Position numbers and translations under genes: made by a program. Below the pieces are notes generated by a model that was not told the origin of the DNA, did not search any database, and was given only the letters and a program-made list of their open reading frames with translations. From NCBI RefSeq assembly GCF_025857195.1, contig NZ_CP109787.1, positions 4,095,001 through 4,159,000 on the forward strand: 64,000 nucleotides of DNA, given 5' to 3'. Positions 1 through 8,169 of this stretch are shown in pieces (the first letter of the stretch is position 1; every line of letters starts with the position of its first letter). This DNA comes from Leisingera thetidis (GTDB lineage Bacteria; Pseudomonadota; Alphaproteobacteria; Rhodobacterales; Rhodobacteraceae).

Positions 1-440
1 AGCGGGACGGCATCGACATTGCCATCCGCCAAGGCAGCAAGCCGCAGGACAGCGGGCTGAATTCTGTTCTGCTGTCGCTGGTGGACCTGGTGGCTGTGGC
101 CCGGCCGGATTCGGCTCTAACACGGGACAAAACCTTGGAACTGGCAGACCTGGCCCGGCACACACTGATCCAGGACGGGCACAGGCACTGGGACCTTCTG
201 CTGCGGCAGGAGGGGCTCACAGCAGTCGGTCGGGTCCTGCAATTCAACCAGACAGCGCTGGCGATGGATGCGGCCGTGAACGGCCAGGGTATCGCACTGG
301 TGCCGCGCATATTCCTGGGCAGCCAGCCGCTGGAGATCCTGTGGCAGGCGCCGCGGCTGGAGGATCAGGGGTTTTACGTGCTGTGGCCCAGCGCACAGGG
401 CCGGTCCAAGGCAGTGGTGGACTGGCTGCTGCGCCAATAG
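1..440 (+). CDS. LysR family transcriptional regulator, C-terminal part (5' end outside window)
   Basis: The reading frame is open from base 3 to the stop at 438-440, so the start lies upstream of the window. About 145 residues are visible. They correspond to the periplasmic-binding-protein-like effector domain of LysR regulators of the GcvA type: an early DGIDIAIRQG stretch, and VNGQGIALVPRIF later, as in the second effector subdomain. The DNA-binding domain is missing, so the target cannot be judged. Downstream lie only decayed genes, which gives no hint of a regulated partner. Confidence 0.8.
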   Translation, partial: RDGIDIAIRQGSKPQDSGLNSVLLSLVDLVAVARPDSALTRDKTLELADLARHTLIQDGHRHWDLLLRQEGLTAVGRVLQFNQTALAMDAAVNGQGIALVPRIFLGSQPLEILWQAPRLEDQGFYVLWPSAQGRSKAVVDWLLRQ

Positions 441-460
441 AGCTCAGACGGAGGGCCGTT

Positions 461-819
461 TCAGTTTCTTCCGGCGCGCTGAGCGAGATCTCCGCCACTG
501 CAACAGCCCCATTCAGCCACTAAAAGACCGCATCCACCCGGCAAAACCAAAGACAATAAGCTCCGCCAGGAAAGCGAGGCCGGCAATCAGGTCGACGGTC
601 AGAAGAAGCTTGCAGGGCAGCACCCGGATCAGGCCGAGGTGGTGGCCGGTCAGCACCGTCAGAGTAAAGGCGGCGATGCCGGTCCCCACCAGCAGCCAAA
701 ACGCCAATGATTGCTTCCACCCAGGCCCAGCAGGCAGGACAATCCCATCAGGGCGATGGCCACGGGCAGTCGAGACAGGCATGGATGGTGCGGGCCACAA
801 AACAGAGAGGCTTGGTCAG
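461..819 (-). pseudogene. Decayed small membrane protein of the SPW-repeat type
   Basis: Read on the minus strand, successive pieces of one protein appear in shifting frames. They are FVARTIHACLDCP (about 799-760), then VAIALMGLSCLLGLGG in another frame, then AFWLLVGTGIAAFTLTVLTG and KLLLTVDLIAGLAFLAELIV with FGFAG in the frame running to 513, then LDAVF-stop-WLNGAVAV and ISLSAPEE in a third frame. Together they give the alternating helices typical of SPW-repeat membrane proteins. At least three frameshifts, one internal TAG and a CTG where the ATG should be (819-817) show the gene is dead. The family assignment is from memory of its pattern. Confidence 0.65.
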
Positions 820-952
820 GCCCTTGCAACTGAGGGCATCTAGACCGCGGTTCGCAGTAATGGCCCCAGAACGGCTTGCTCAGACCGGACAGTGAATTTC
901 CGGTCCTCCCGTAAATCCTGCAAATCGTTAAAACGAAGGAGGGCGCAGCCGT

Positions 953-1170
953 TCAGGCAGTCTTGTACAGCTGCCGGTAGGCCGATGGTAACATGCCCAC
1001 CTGATTGCGGAACACGCGGGAAAAAGCCGCCTCGGAGGCATAGCGGTACGCCCGCCAGCACCGGGCAGCTTGACCTTCAACGCTCAAGACAGGCGCGGAT
1101 CGCCTGGCCAAACAGCACCTCCGACAGCTTCAGCGCAATCAGGTCACCGCCAATACAGGCGGCGGCTCAG
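953..1170 (-). pseudogene. Remnant of an AraC family regulator (cupin-type)
   Basis: Two minus-strand pieces lie in different frames. The downstream piece, ending with TGA at 955-953, reads YASEAAFSRVFRNQVGMLPS followed by AYRQLYKTA. This is the classic second helix-turn-helix and C-terminus of AraC regulators. The upstream piece (about 1165-1077) reads GGDLIALKLSEVLFGQAIRA then CLER-stop, and resembles the end of the cupin sensor domain of the same family. Everything between (linker and first helix-turn-helix) is missing, so this is a deletion plus frameshift. From 1171 to the terminator at 1362 I see no gene. Confidence 0.65.
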
Positions 1171-1361
1171 GTCATAATAACCCACATAGGCAATGCTCAG
1201 GTCCAGCGCATACCCGTTCCGCCATTGCGGGCACCAGCGCGCAGCTTGCCCCGGAATGGTTAATAAGCCATTTGCCAAACCAGGGAGCAGTACCGGGAAA
1301 AGTGCAGGGAATAGAGATCGGCCGCTATCCGCAGTGACAATCAGATGGCAACTCCTGCAAA

Positions 1362-1391
1362 GAAAACCCCCGCACGAAGGCGGGGGTTTTC
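1362..1391 (-). terminator. Rho-independent terminator of ilvE
   Basis: Perfect 12-bp stem GAAAACCCCCGC / GCGGGGGTTTTC with a 6-nt loop, placed 30 bp past the ilvE stop. The T run in the stem follows the GC part on either strand, so it could work both ways. Confidence 0.85.
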
Positions 1392-1420
1392 AATCCAGTA
1401 AGGAAAGTAAGGGCGTTCGC

Positions 1421-2287
1421 TTACGAGCGGACCAGCTTTTCGTAGTCCTCGGCGATCTCGCGGGTCAGAGCGCCGACTTCGAACTTGTAGGGGCCGATTT
1501 CGCCGACCGGGGTCACCTCGGCGGCGGTGCCGGTTAGCCAGCACTGCTCGAACTCTTCCATCTCTTCCGGCATGATGTGGCGTTCGTGCACGGTGATGCC
1601 CTTGTCCTTGAGCATGCCGATCACGGTCTGGCGGGTGATGCCGTTCAAAAAGCAATCCGGCAGCGGAGTGTGAACCTCGCCCCCCTTCACAAAGAAGATG
1701 TTGGCACCGGTGGCCTCGGCCACATAGCCGCGGTAATCCATGAACAGCGCGTCCGAGCAGCCCTGCGCCGCCGCCTTGTGCTTGGAGATGGTGCAGATCA
1801 TGTAAAGTCCGGCGGCTTTGGCGTGGACCGGAATGGTTTCCGGCGACGGGCGTTTCCACTCGGCAATCGCCAATTTGGCGCCCTGCATCTTGGCATCGCC
1901 GTAATAGGCGCCCCAGCCCCAGACTGCGACCGCCATCCGCACCGGGTTGGCGGCCGAAGCCACCCCCATGTCCTCGCCCGAACCCCGCCACACCAGCGCC
2001 CGCACATAGGCGTCCTGCAGGCCGGAGGCTTTCAGCGCCTCTTCCTTGGCTGCCTCGATCTGCTCCACCGTGTAGGGCATCGGCATGTCCAGCGCCTCGG
2101 CCGAGGCGATCAGGCGCACGGAATGCTCGCGGCTTTTGAAGATCTTGCCGTTGTAGGCGCGTTCCCCTTCGAACACCGAGGAAGCATAATGCATCGCATG
2201 GGTCAGGATATGCACCTTGGCATCCCGCCAATCGACCAGCTCCCCATCCATCCAGATCACACCGTCGCGGTCGTCATAACCTGCCAT
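1421..2287 (-). CDS. ilvE: Branched-chain amino acid aminotransferase
   Basis: PLP-dependent class IV aminotransferase (288 aa). It interconverts leucine, isoleucine and valine with their 2-oxo acids, using glutamate/2-oxoglutarate, in the cytoplasm. Diagnostic stretches are SSVFEGERAYNG near residue 36, the Schiff-base lysine in HAKAAGLYM (Lys157), and the PLP-ring glutamate in YVAEATGANIF (Glu191). The start is set at ATG 2287 because GGAGGG lies 8 bp upstream and family members begin here. The frame stays open another 160 codons upstream, but that part runs antisense through petP and is not coding. It is divergent from petP with a 162-bp shared promoter region. Confidence 0.95.
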   Translation of the reverse strand: MAGYDDRDGVIWMDGELVDWRDAKVHILTHAMHYASSVFEGERAYNGKIFKSREHSVRLIASAEALDMPMPYTVEQIEAAKEEALKASGLQDAYVRALVWRGSGEDMGVASAANPVRMAVAVWGWGAYYGDAKMQGAKLAIAEWKRPSPETIPVHAKAAGLYMICTISKHKAAAQGCSDALFMDYRGYVAEATGANIFFVKGGEVHTPLPDCFLNGITRQTVIGMLKDKGITVHERHIMPEEMEEFEQCWLTGTAAEVTPVGEIGPYKFEVGALTREIAEDYEKLVRS

Positions 2288-2396
2288 GCCGCACCCTCCT
2301 GAAACTCTGCGGGATTTCCATTTATTGCGCCAATTATGACCGGAGCGGACATAATATTGCGTCAAAGCTGCGATTCGATACATCTTCACCCTTGGA

Positions 2397-2415
2397 ATGT
2401 CAACAACACTGACAT
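2397..2415. promoter_or_regulatory. Candidate operator palindrome in the ilvE/petP intergenic region
   Basis: ATGTCA - 7 nt - TGACAT, a perfect 6-bp inverted repeat 35 bp before the petP ATG. A near-identical 19-mer (16 of 19 bases) lies upstream of gltD at 36268-36286. Size and symmetry suit a dimeric winged-helix regulator; PetP itself (MarR family) is one possible binder. That is inference. Confidence 0.45.
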
Positions 2416-2449
2416 AAACTGGCCGCCAGGACAGACGAGGGGGCACCAA

Positions 2450-2962
2450 ATGCCTGAAGGCCGGACAGGGCAGGGATACGGCGGTGAAAGCCTGCTGTTT
2501 CTGACCGATGAGCAGCTGCGCCAGGGGATTGAGGCAATGTTTTTTGCCTACCGCGGCTTTACCGCCGATCCGGACCGGATCCTGGCAGAACTGTCCTATG
2601 GCCGGGCGCATCACCGGGCGATCCACTTCATCAACCGCTCGCCCGGCACAACAGTCAACAACCTCCTCAGCATTCTGGGAGTCACGAAACAGTCGCTGAA
2701 CCGGGTGCTGCGCACGCTGATCGGCGACGGTCTGGTGGAAAGCAAGGTCGGCGAGCTGGACAAGCGCGAGCGGCATCTCTACCTGACCGATCAGGGCGCA
2801 GCGCTGGAGGCGACCCTGTCGGACGCCCAGCGCGCCCGGATGCGGGCGGCCTACAAGGATGCCGGCCCCGAGGCAGTGCAGGGCTTCAAGAAGGTGCTAG
2901 AGGCGATGATGGATGCCGACATGCGCCGCGCCTATGCCAAGCTGAGGGAAACCGGTGCATGA
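2450..2962 (+). CDS. petP: MarR family regulator PetP
   Basis: A 170-aa winged-helix protein of the MarR family. The core from about residue 60 contains the recognition region GVTKQSLNRVLRTLIGDGLV and the wing ELDKRERHLYLTDQG. The stop overlaps the ATG of the response-regulator gene petR (ATGA at 2959-2962), reproducing the petP-petR pair first described in Rhodobacter capsulatus. The start chosen is ATG 2450, preceded by GAGGGGG. A longer frame begins at 2336 but would cover the promoter and the palindrome at 2397. PetP's regulatory target is not evident from sequence. Confidence 0.85.
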   Translation: MPEGRTGQGYGGESLLFLTDEQLRQGIEAMFFAYRGFTADPDRILAELSYGRAHHRAIHFINRSPGTTVNNLLSILGVTKQSLNRVLRTLIGDGLVESKVGELDKRERHLYLTDQGAALEATLSDAQRARMRAAYKDAGPEAVQGFKKVLEAMMDADMRRAYAKLRETGA

Positions 2963-3660
2963 GCACGAACGATGCCCATCTGCTGATTGTGGATGATGAC
3001 GAGCGCATCCGCGGCCTGCTGAAGAAGTTCCTGATGCGTTCCGGGTTTCTGGTGACTGCGGCGCGCGATGCCGCCCATGCCCGCCGGGTGCTGGCGGGAC
3101 TGGAATTCGACCTGATCATCATGGATGTGATGATGCCTGGAGAAGACGGCATTTCACTGACCACCTCTTTGCGCGAAACCATGACCACCCCGATCCTGCT
3201 GCTGACCGCCAAGGGTGACACTGAGGACAGGATCGCCGGGCTGGAGGCCGGCGCGGATGACTACCTGCCCAAGCCCTTTGAGCCCAAGGAGCTTCTGCTG
3301 CGGGTCAATGCGATCCTGCGCAGGATGCCAGACACCGTGGCGCAGGAAAGCGCCCCAAAGGTTCTGCACCTGGGTGCCATCCGCTATGACATCGAACGCG
3401 GCGAAATGTGGCAGGGCGATGAGCTGATCCGCCTCACCGGCACTGAAAGCCAGCTGATGAAGATCTTCTCGACCCAGCCCGGCGAGCCGGTCTCCCGCAC
3501 CAAGCTGGTCGAGGATCTGGGCCGCGACCGTGGCCAGGCGCAGGAACGGGCGGTGGATGTGCAGATCACCCGCCTGCGCCGCAAGATAGAACCGAACCCG
3601 AAACAGCCGCAATACCTGCAGACGGTGCGCGGCGCGGGCTATATGCTGGCGCCGGACTGA
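2959..3660 (+). CDS. petR: OmpR-family response regulator PetR
   Basis: A 233-aa two-component response regulator. The receiver domain has acidic residues Asp12-Asp14, the phosphoacceptor Asp56 in IIMDVMMPGEDG and Lys105 in YLPKPF. A C-terminal winged-helix DNA-binding domain (about 135-233) ends with the usual GAGYML. In R. capsulatus petR was found upstream of petABC (cytochrome bc1), but no petABC lies in this window. No histidine kinase is adjacent. Translationally coupled to petP. Confidence 0.9.
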   Translation: MSTNDAHLLIVDDDERIRGLLKKFLMRSGFLVTAARDAAHARRVLAGLEFDLIIMDVMMPGEDGISLTTSLRETMTTPILLLTAKGDTEDRIAGLEAGADDYLPKPFEPKELLLRVNAILRRMPDTVAQESAPKVLHLGAIRYDIERGEMWQGDELIRLTGTESQLMKIFSTQPGEPVSRTKLVEDLGRDRGQAQERAVDVQITRLRRKIEPNPKQPQYLQTVRGAGYMLAPD

Positions 3661-3696
3661 GCTGACAGGCCGGGAGCCGCTGTGCGGCGGTTTCAA

Positions 3697-3729
3697 GCCT
3701 CCGGCAGGGATATTTTCAGCCAGATGAAC
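3697..3729 (+). repeat. Dispersed intergenic repeat, copy A
   Basis: GCCTCCGGCAGGGATATTTT then CAGCCAGATGAAC. First of six copies of an element with core GGATATTTT-N2-GCCAGATGAAG. It fills the gap between petR and the deacetylase-like gene; its 3' end lies just upstream of that gene's start. Confidence 0.7.
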
Positions 3730-3740
3730 AGGGGATCTTT

Positions 3741-4667
3741 ATGGCAACCGCTTTGATTACCCACGCAGACTGCTTGTCTCACGTGACACCGGACGGACAC
3801 CCCGAACAGGTCGCACGCCTGGAACACATCCTGCACGCGCTGGAGCCCTTGGACCTGAAACGGGTCACCGCACCGATGGCCGCCGAAGATGACATCCTGC
3901 GCATCCACCCGGCCTCCTATCTCGCAGATCTGCGCAAGGCCTCCCCGGCCGAGGGCTGGGTCCAGATCGATGGCGACACCTTCATGTCCCCCGGCTCGCT
4001 GGATGCGGCCTTCCGCGCGGCCGGCGCGGTGGTGCGCGGCGTCGATATGGTGCTGGGCGGCGACGTGCAGAACGCCTTTGCCGCGGTCCGCCCGCCGGGG
4101 CACCACGCCGAGACCGATACCGCCATGGGCTTCTGCCTGTTCGGCAATGCGGCGCTCGCGGCCAAACACGCGCTGGACCATCACGGCCTGAGCCGCGTCG
4201 CAGTGGTGGATTTCGACGTGCATCACGGCAACGGCACCCAGGACCTGCTGTGGGACGAGCCGCGCGCCCTGGTGATCACCAGCCAGCAGATGCCGCTGTG
4301 GCCCGGATCGGGCCGCCCGGAAGAGGACGGTGCCCACGGTAATATCCTCAACATGCCGCTGGCGCCGGGGTCGGGCCGGGCGGAAATGCAGTCTGCCTAT
4401 GAAACCCAGGCCTTTCCCCGCCTGCGCGCCTTCAAGCCGGAGCTGGTCATCATCTCTGCCGGCTTTGACGCCCATCAGGACGACCCGCTCGCCAGCCTGA
4501 ACTGGGCCACCGCGGATTTCGCCTGGATCACCGCGGAACTGTGCAAACTCGCAAGTGAGCTCTGCGGGGGCCGTATCGTCTCGACTTTGGAAGGCGGATA
4601 TGATCTGAACGCGCTGGCCGCCGCAACGCGCGCGCATGTGGAAGAATTGATGAAGGCACCGGCATGA
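3741..4667 (+). CDS. Histone deacetylase family protein (AcuC/APAH-like)
   Basis: A 308-aa zinc-dependent deacetylase of the arginase/deacetylase fold. Bacterial members remove acetyl groups from acetyl-lysine or acetylpolyamines. The signature residues are present: RPPGHHAET with His121-His122, zinc ligands Asp159 and His161 in VVDFDVHHGNGT, Asp243 in GFDAHQDDP and the catalytic-loop EGGYD. It looks active. Its last codons overlap xseB (ATGA, 4664-4667) and it heads an operon with xseB, ispA and dxs. Substrate is unknown. Confidence 0.9.
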   Translation: MATALITHADCLSHVTPDGHPEQVARLEHILHALEPLDLKRVTAPMAAEDDILRIHPASYLADLRKASPAEGWVQIDGDTFMSPGSLDAAFRAAGAVVRGVDMVLGGDVQNAFAAVRPPGHHAETDTAMGFCLFGNAALAAKHALDHHGLSRVAVVDFDVHHGNGTQDLLWDEPRALVITSQQMPLWPGSGRPEEDGAHGNILNMPLAPGSGRAEMQSAYETQAFPRLRAFKPELVIISAGFDAHQDDPLASLNWATADFAWITAELCKLASELCGGRIVSTLEGGYDLNALAAATRAHVEELMKAPA

Positions 4668-4906
4668 CTGAGACCCCCGTAGACCAGATGAGCTTTGAAC
4701 AGGCGATGCGCGAGCTGGAAGGCGTGGTGGACCAGCTGGAACGCGGCGACGTGGCGCTTGACGCCTCGATTGCGCTCTATGAACGGGGCGCAGCCCTGAA
4801 GAAACGCTGCGAGGATGAGCTGAAGCGCGCCGAGGAAAAGGTCGCCGCCATCTCGCTGGATGCCAACGGCACCCCGACAGGCACCCAGCCGCTGGACGCC
4901 GGATAA
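4664..4906 (+). CDS. xseB: Exodeoxyribonuclease VII small subunit
   Basis: An 80-aa all-helical protein, normal length for XseB. The conserved start MSFEQAMRELEGVVDQLERG and the YERGAALKKRCEDEL segment identify it. It partners XseA in degrading single-stranded DNA. The xseA gene is not in this window. Placement between a deacetylase-like gene and ispA-dxs, with a 4-bp overlap upstream and a 3-bp gap downstream, is the common alphaproteobacterial arrangement. Confidence 0.93.
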   Translation: MTETPVDQMSFEQAMRELEGVVDQLERGDVALDASIALYERGAALKKRCEDELKRAEEKVAAISLDANGTPTGTQPLDAG

Positions 4907-4909
4907 GCC

Positions 4910-5794
4910 ATGAGTGCCGAAGCCGAAGCCCGAACACGCCCCTTTGATGATGCGCTGAAGGACGCACAGGCCCGCATCCGCGCACATATGGAAATGCGGC
5001 TGGCGGGCAGCGACGATCTGCACGCCGCCATGCGTTATGCCGTTTCCGGCGGCAAGATGCTGCGCGGCTTCCTGGTGCTGGAGAGCGCCCGGTTGCATAG
5101 CGTGCCACAGGGGGCCGCCATCGAGGCCGCGCTCGCCATCGAATGCATCCACGCCTATTCATTGGTGCATGACGACCTGCCCTGCATGGACGACGACGAC
5201 CTGCGCCGCGGCCAGCCCACCCTGCACCGGAAATGGGATGAGGCGATGGCGGTTCTGGCCGGCGACAGCCTGCAAAGTTTTGCCTTTGAATTGCTGGCGG
5301 ACCCCAAGGTCGGCCCGCATGCACTGTCCCTGATCCGCGGTCTGGCGCAATCCTCCGGCAAGGACGGCATGGTCTCGGGCCAGATGCTGGACATCGCTGC
5401 GGAAACCGCCGCCGGGCCGCTGACGCTGGACCAGATCACCCGGCTGCAAGGCCGCAAGACCGGCTGCCTGATCGAATGGTCCGCCACCGCCGGCGCGGTG
5501 CTGGCGGGCAGCGATTCCGCCCCGCTGCGGCAATACGCACGGGCCTTGGGCCTTGCCTTCCAGATTGCCGACGACATCTTGGATGTGGAAGGCGATGCCG
5601 CAAAGGTTGGCAAGGCCGTGCGCAAGGATGCCGATGCCGGCAAGGCAACCTTTGTCTCGCTGCTGGGGCTGGCTGAGGCAAAAGCCCGCGCAAAGGATCT
5701 CTGCGCGGAAGCTTGCGCCGCGCTGTCCCCTTATGGCGAGGCGGCTGCAACCTTGAAGGAAGCCGCGCGTTTCGTTATTGCGCGCGACAGCTAA
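4910..5794 (+). CDS. ispA: Polyprenyl (farnesyl/geranylgeranyl) diphosphate synthase
   Basis: A 294-aa short-chain trans-isoprenyl diphosphate synthase. It condenses isopentenyl diphosphate with allylic diphosphates. Both aspartate-rich magnesium-binding motifs are intact: DDLPCMD (residues 88-94) and DDILD (221-225). The first motif has the two-residue insertion typical of bacterial FPP synthases. The gene sits 3 bp after xseB and 51 bp before dxs, so precursor supply and chain elongation are made from one transcript. Farnesyl diphosphate is the likeliest product; geranylgeranyl diphosphate cannot be excluded. Confidence 0.92.
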   Translation: MSAEAEARTRPFDDALKDAQARIRAHMEMRLAGSDDLHAAMRYAVSGGKMLRGFLVLESARLHSVPQGAAIEAALAIECIHAYSLVHDDLPCMDDDDLRRGQPTLHRKWDEAMAVLAGDSLQSFAFELLADPKVGPHALSLIRGLAQSSGKDGMVSGQMLDIAAETAAGPLTLDQITRLQGRKTGCLIEWSATAGAVLAGSDSAPLRQYARALGLAFQIADDILDVEGDAAKVGKAVRKDADAGKATFVSLLGLAEAKARAKDLCAEACAALSPYGEAAATLKEAARFVIARDS

Positions 5795-5845
5795 CCCCGC
5801 GCGCCACGCCCCGGCTCCCTGCCCGGCGCAGCCCAAGGAGACACC

Positions 5846-7774
5846 ATGCCCGACCGGCCCAATACCCCGCTTCTGGACCAGATCACGCGCCCGGCGGACC
5901 TGAAGGGGCTGACCGATGCGCAGCTGGTGCAGGTGGCGCAGGAATTGCGGCAGGAAACCATCGCCGCAGTCTCCGTCACCGGCGGCCATCTGGGCGCGGG
6001 CCTCGGCGTGGTGGAGCTGACCACCGCGCTGCACGCGGTCTTTGACACGCCGCGGGACAAGGTGATCTGGGATGTCTCCCACCAGTGCTACCCGCACAAG
6101 ATTCTCACCGGACGCCGTGACCGCATCCGCACCCTTCGGATGAAGGACGGCCTCAGCGGATTCACCAAACGCTCCGAGTCGCCCTATGACCCGTTTGGCG
6201 CCGCCCACAGCTCCACCTCAATCAGCGCCGCGCTCGGCTTTGCCGTCGCCCGTGACCTCGGCGGGGTGATCCCCGAGGGCAATGGCGACGCCATTGCGGT
6301 GATCGGCGACGGCTCGATGTCGGCCGGCATGGCGTTTGAGGCGATGAACAACGCAGGCCACCTGGGCAAGCGGCTGATCGTGATCCTGAACGACAATGAA
6401 ATGTCGATCGCGCCGCCGGTCGGCGCGCTGTCCTCCTACCTGTCGCGGCTTTACGCCGGCGAGCCGTTCCAGGAGCTGAAGGCCGCCGCCAAGGGCGCGG
6501 TCTCACTGCTGCCCGGTCCCTTCCGCGAAGGCGCCAAACGCGCCAAAGACCTGCTCAAGGGGATGGCCGTCGGCGGCACTCTGTTCGAAGCCCTCGGCTT
6601 CTCCTACCTCGGCCCCATCGACGGCCATGACATGGACCAGCTGCTGCCGGTCCTGCGCACGGTCAAGGCCCGCGCCACCGGACCGATCCTGATCCATGTG
6701 CTCACCAGGAAGGGCAAGGGCTACGGCCCCGCCGAGCGCGCCCGCGACAAGGGCCACGCCACCGCCAAGTTCGACATGGTGACGGGCGAGCAAAAGAAAG
6801 CGCCCAGCAACGCGCCCTCCTACACGTCGGTCTTCGGCAACGAGCTGGTGAAGCTGGCCGCCAAGGACGACAAGATCTGCGCCGTCACCGCCGCGATGCC
6901 AGACGGCACCGGCCTCAACCTGATGGCCGAACGTTACCCCTCGCGCACATTCGATGTCGGCATTGCCGAACAGCACGGCGTGACCTTTGCCGCGGCCCTG
7001 GCAGCCGGCGGCATGAAACCGTTTTGCGCGATGTATTCCACCTTCCTGCAGCGCGGCTATGACCAGGTGGTGCACGATGTTGCGATCCAGCGCCTGCCGG
7101 TGCGTTTCGCCATCGATCGAGCCGGGCTGGTGGGCGCCGACGGGGCGACGCACGCCGGCAGCTTCGACATCGGCTTTATGTCCAATCTGCCCGGCATGGT
7201 GGTGATGGCCGCCGCTGACGAGGCCGAGCTGGTGCATATGGTTGCCACCGCCGCCGCGCATGACGACGGCCCCATCGCCTTCCGCTACCCGCGCGGCGAG
7301 GGTGAAGGCGTTGAAATGCCCGAAACTCCGGAAGTGCTGGAGATCGGCAAGGGCCGGATGATCCAGGAAGGCAAGCGTGTCGCCCTGCTGTCCTTCGGAA
7401 CCCGCCTTGGCGAGGTCCGCAAAGCTGCCGAAGCACTGGCCGCCAAAGGCATCACCCCGACAATTGCCGACGCCCGCTTTGCCAAACCGCTGGACCGCGA
7501 TCTGATCCTGCAGCTGGCTGCTGATCACGAAGCATTGATTACAATCGAGGAGGGGGCAGTGGGCGGTTTCGGCTCCCACGTCGCGCAGATGCTGGCCGAG
7601 GAAGGCGTGTTCGACAGAGGCCTCAAGTTCCGGTCCATGGTGCTGCCCGATATCTTCATCGACCAGGCCAGCCCGCCGGATATGTATGAAGCGGCTGCAA
7701 TGAACGCGCCGCAGATCGAAGCCAAGGTGCTGGAGGTTCTGGGCGTCGCGACAATTGGGGAAAAGCGGGCTTAA
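5846..7774 (+). CDS. dxs: 1-deoxy-D-xylulose-5-phosphate synthase
   Basis: A 642-aa thiamin-diphosphate enzyme. It makes DXP from pyruvate and glyceraldehyde 3-phosphate, the entry step of the MEP isoprenoid pathway. Visible landmarks are the active-site region [14 protein letters not shown], the ThDP/Mg motif [18 protein letters not shown] (near 150-170), the transketolase-type central segment [17 protein letters not shown], and the C-terminal domain with [15 protein letters not shown]. Full length for the family. AAGGAGAC lies 6 bp before the ATG. It is the last gene of the deacetylase/xseB/ispA operon. Confidence 0.97.
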   Translation: MPDRPNTPLLDQITRPADLKGLTDAQLVQVAQELRQETIAAVSVTGGHLGAGLGVVELTTALHAVFDTPRDKVIWDVSHQCYPHKILTGRRDRIRTLRMKDGLSGFTKRSESPYDPFGAAHSSTSISAALGFAVARDLGGVIPEGNGDAIAVIGDGSMSAGMAFEAMNNAGHLGKRLIVILNDNEMSIAPPVGALSSYLSRLYAGEPFQELKAAAKGAVSLLPGPFREGAKRAKDLLKGMAVGGTLFEALGFSYLGPIDGHDMDQLLPVLRTVKARATGPILIHVLTRKGKGYGPAERARDKGHATAKFDMVTGEQKKAPSNAPSYTSVFGNELVKLAAKDDKICAVTAAMPDGTGLNLMAERYPSRTFDVGIAEQHGVTFAAALAAGGMKPFCAMYSTFLQRGYDQVVHDVAIQRLPVRFAIDRAGLVGADGATHAGSFDIGFMSNLPGMVVMAAADEAELVHMVATAAAHDDGPIAFRYPRGEGEGVEMPETPEVLEIGKGRMIQEGKRVALLSFGTRLGEVRKAAEALAAKGITPTIADARFAKPLDRDLILQLAADHEALITIEEGAVGGFGSHVAQMLAEEGVFDRGLKFRSMVLPDIFIDQASPPDMYEAAAMNAPQIEAKVLEVLGVATIGEKRA

Positions 7775-7845
7775 CCCGCATTCACACCTGCTTCTTGTGG
7801 TTACTGGACTATAGGAAATCGCGCCCGCATTGGGTTTGCCTTGTG

Positions 7846-8166
7846 CTATCTGTACCCAGTTATTTTGCAGAAAAAACGGTAGATGCCCGCTGACGTGCTC
7901 TCGTTCAGCTTGCGAACATACGCTGCAATCTGGCCATCCCCCAGCATATAGACAGGCAGTTTTTCCAGATTCATCACGGCGAAATTCATCAGCATCGCCC
8001 GCTTGGCAAACACTGCGAAGCCAAAAACAACATCGATCTTTCGCGCAAAGGATTGCTGCTCCCACAGCTGATCCATGGCACCAGGAAACTGCTGGTTGAT
8101 CCGCGCATAAAGCCGGCCCAGCGTCCGGAAGTCAATTAGCACAAAGACCAGATGCAGAATGCCCAC
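7846..8166 (-). CDS. Hypothetical protein (106 aa), trailing the SDR gene
   Basis: Not a family I recognise. The frame starts with GTG at 8166, three bases after the stop of the upstream SDR gene and behind a G-rich stretch, so it would be co-transcribed. The protein is basic and moderately hydrophobic, with VFGFAVFAKRAMLMNFAV as the only stretch that might be membrane-associated. Base composition is more AT-rich than its neighbours. It could be a real small gene, the eroded 3' end of something longer, or a chance frame. Confidence 0.35.
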   Translation of the reverse strand: MGILHLVFVLIDFRTLGRLYARINQQFPGAMDQLWEQQSFARKIDVVFGFAVFAKRAMLMNFAVMNLEKLPVYMLGDGQIAAYVRKLNESTSAGIYRFFCKITGYR

Positions 8167-8169
8167 CCG

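Noticed and set aside
2288..2776. N-terminal extension of ilvE by about 160 codons
   Set aside because: It crosses the divergent promoter and runs antisense through petP; the family starts at the ATG with a good ribosome-binding site at 2287.
3693..5324. Long minus-strand open frame (543 codons) opposite the deacetylase, xseB and ispA
   Set aside because: It is rich in Arg, Gly, Pro and His with no recognisable domain, and exactly mirrors the strongly conserved plus-strand genes: a high-GC antisense artefact.
6503..8065. Minus-strand open frame of 520 codons opposite dxs
   Set aside because: Same artefact: low-complexity composition and complete overlap with the conserved dxs gene.
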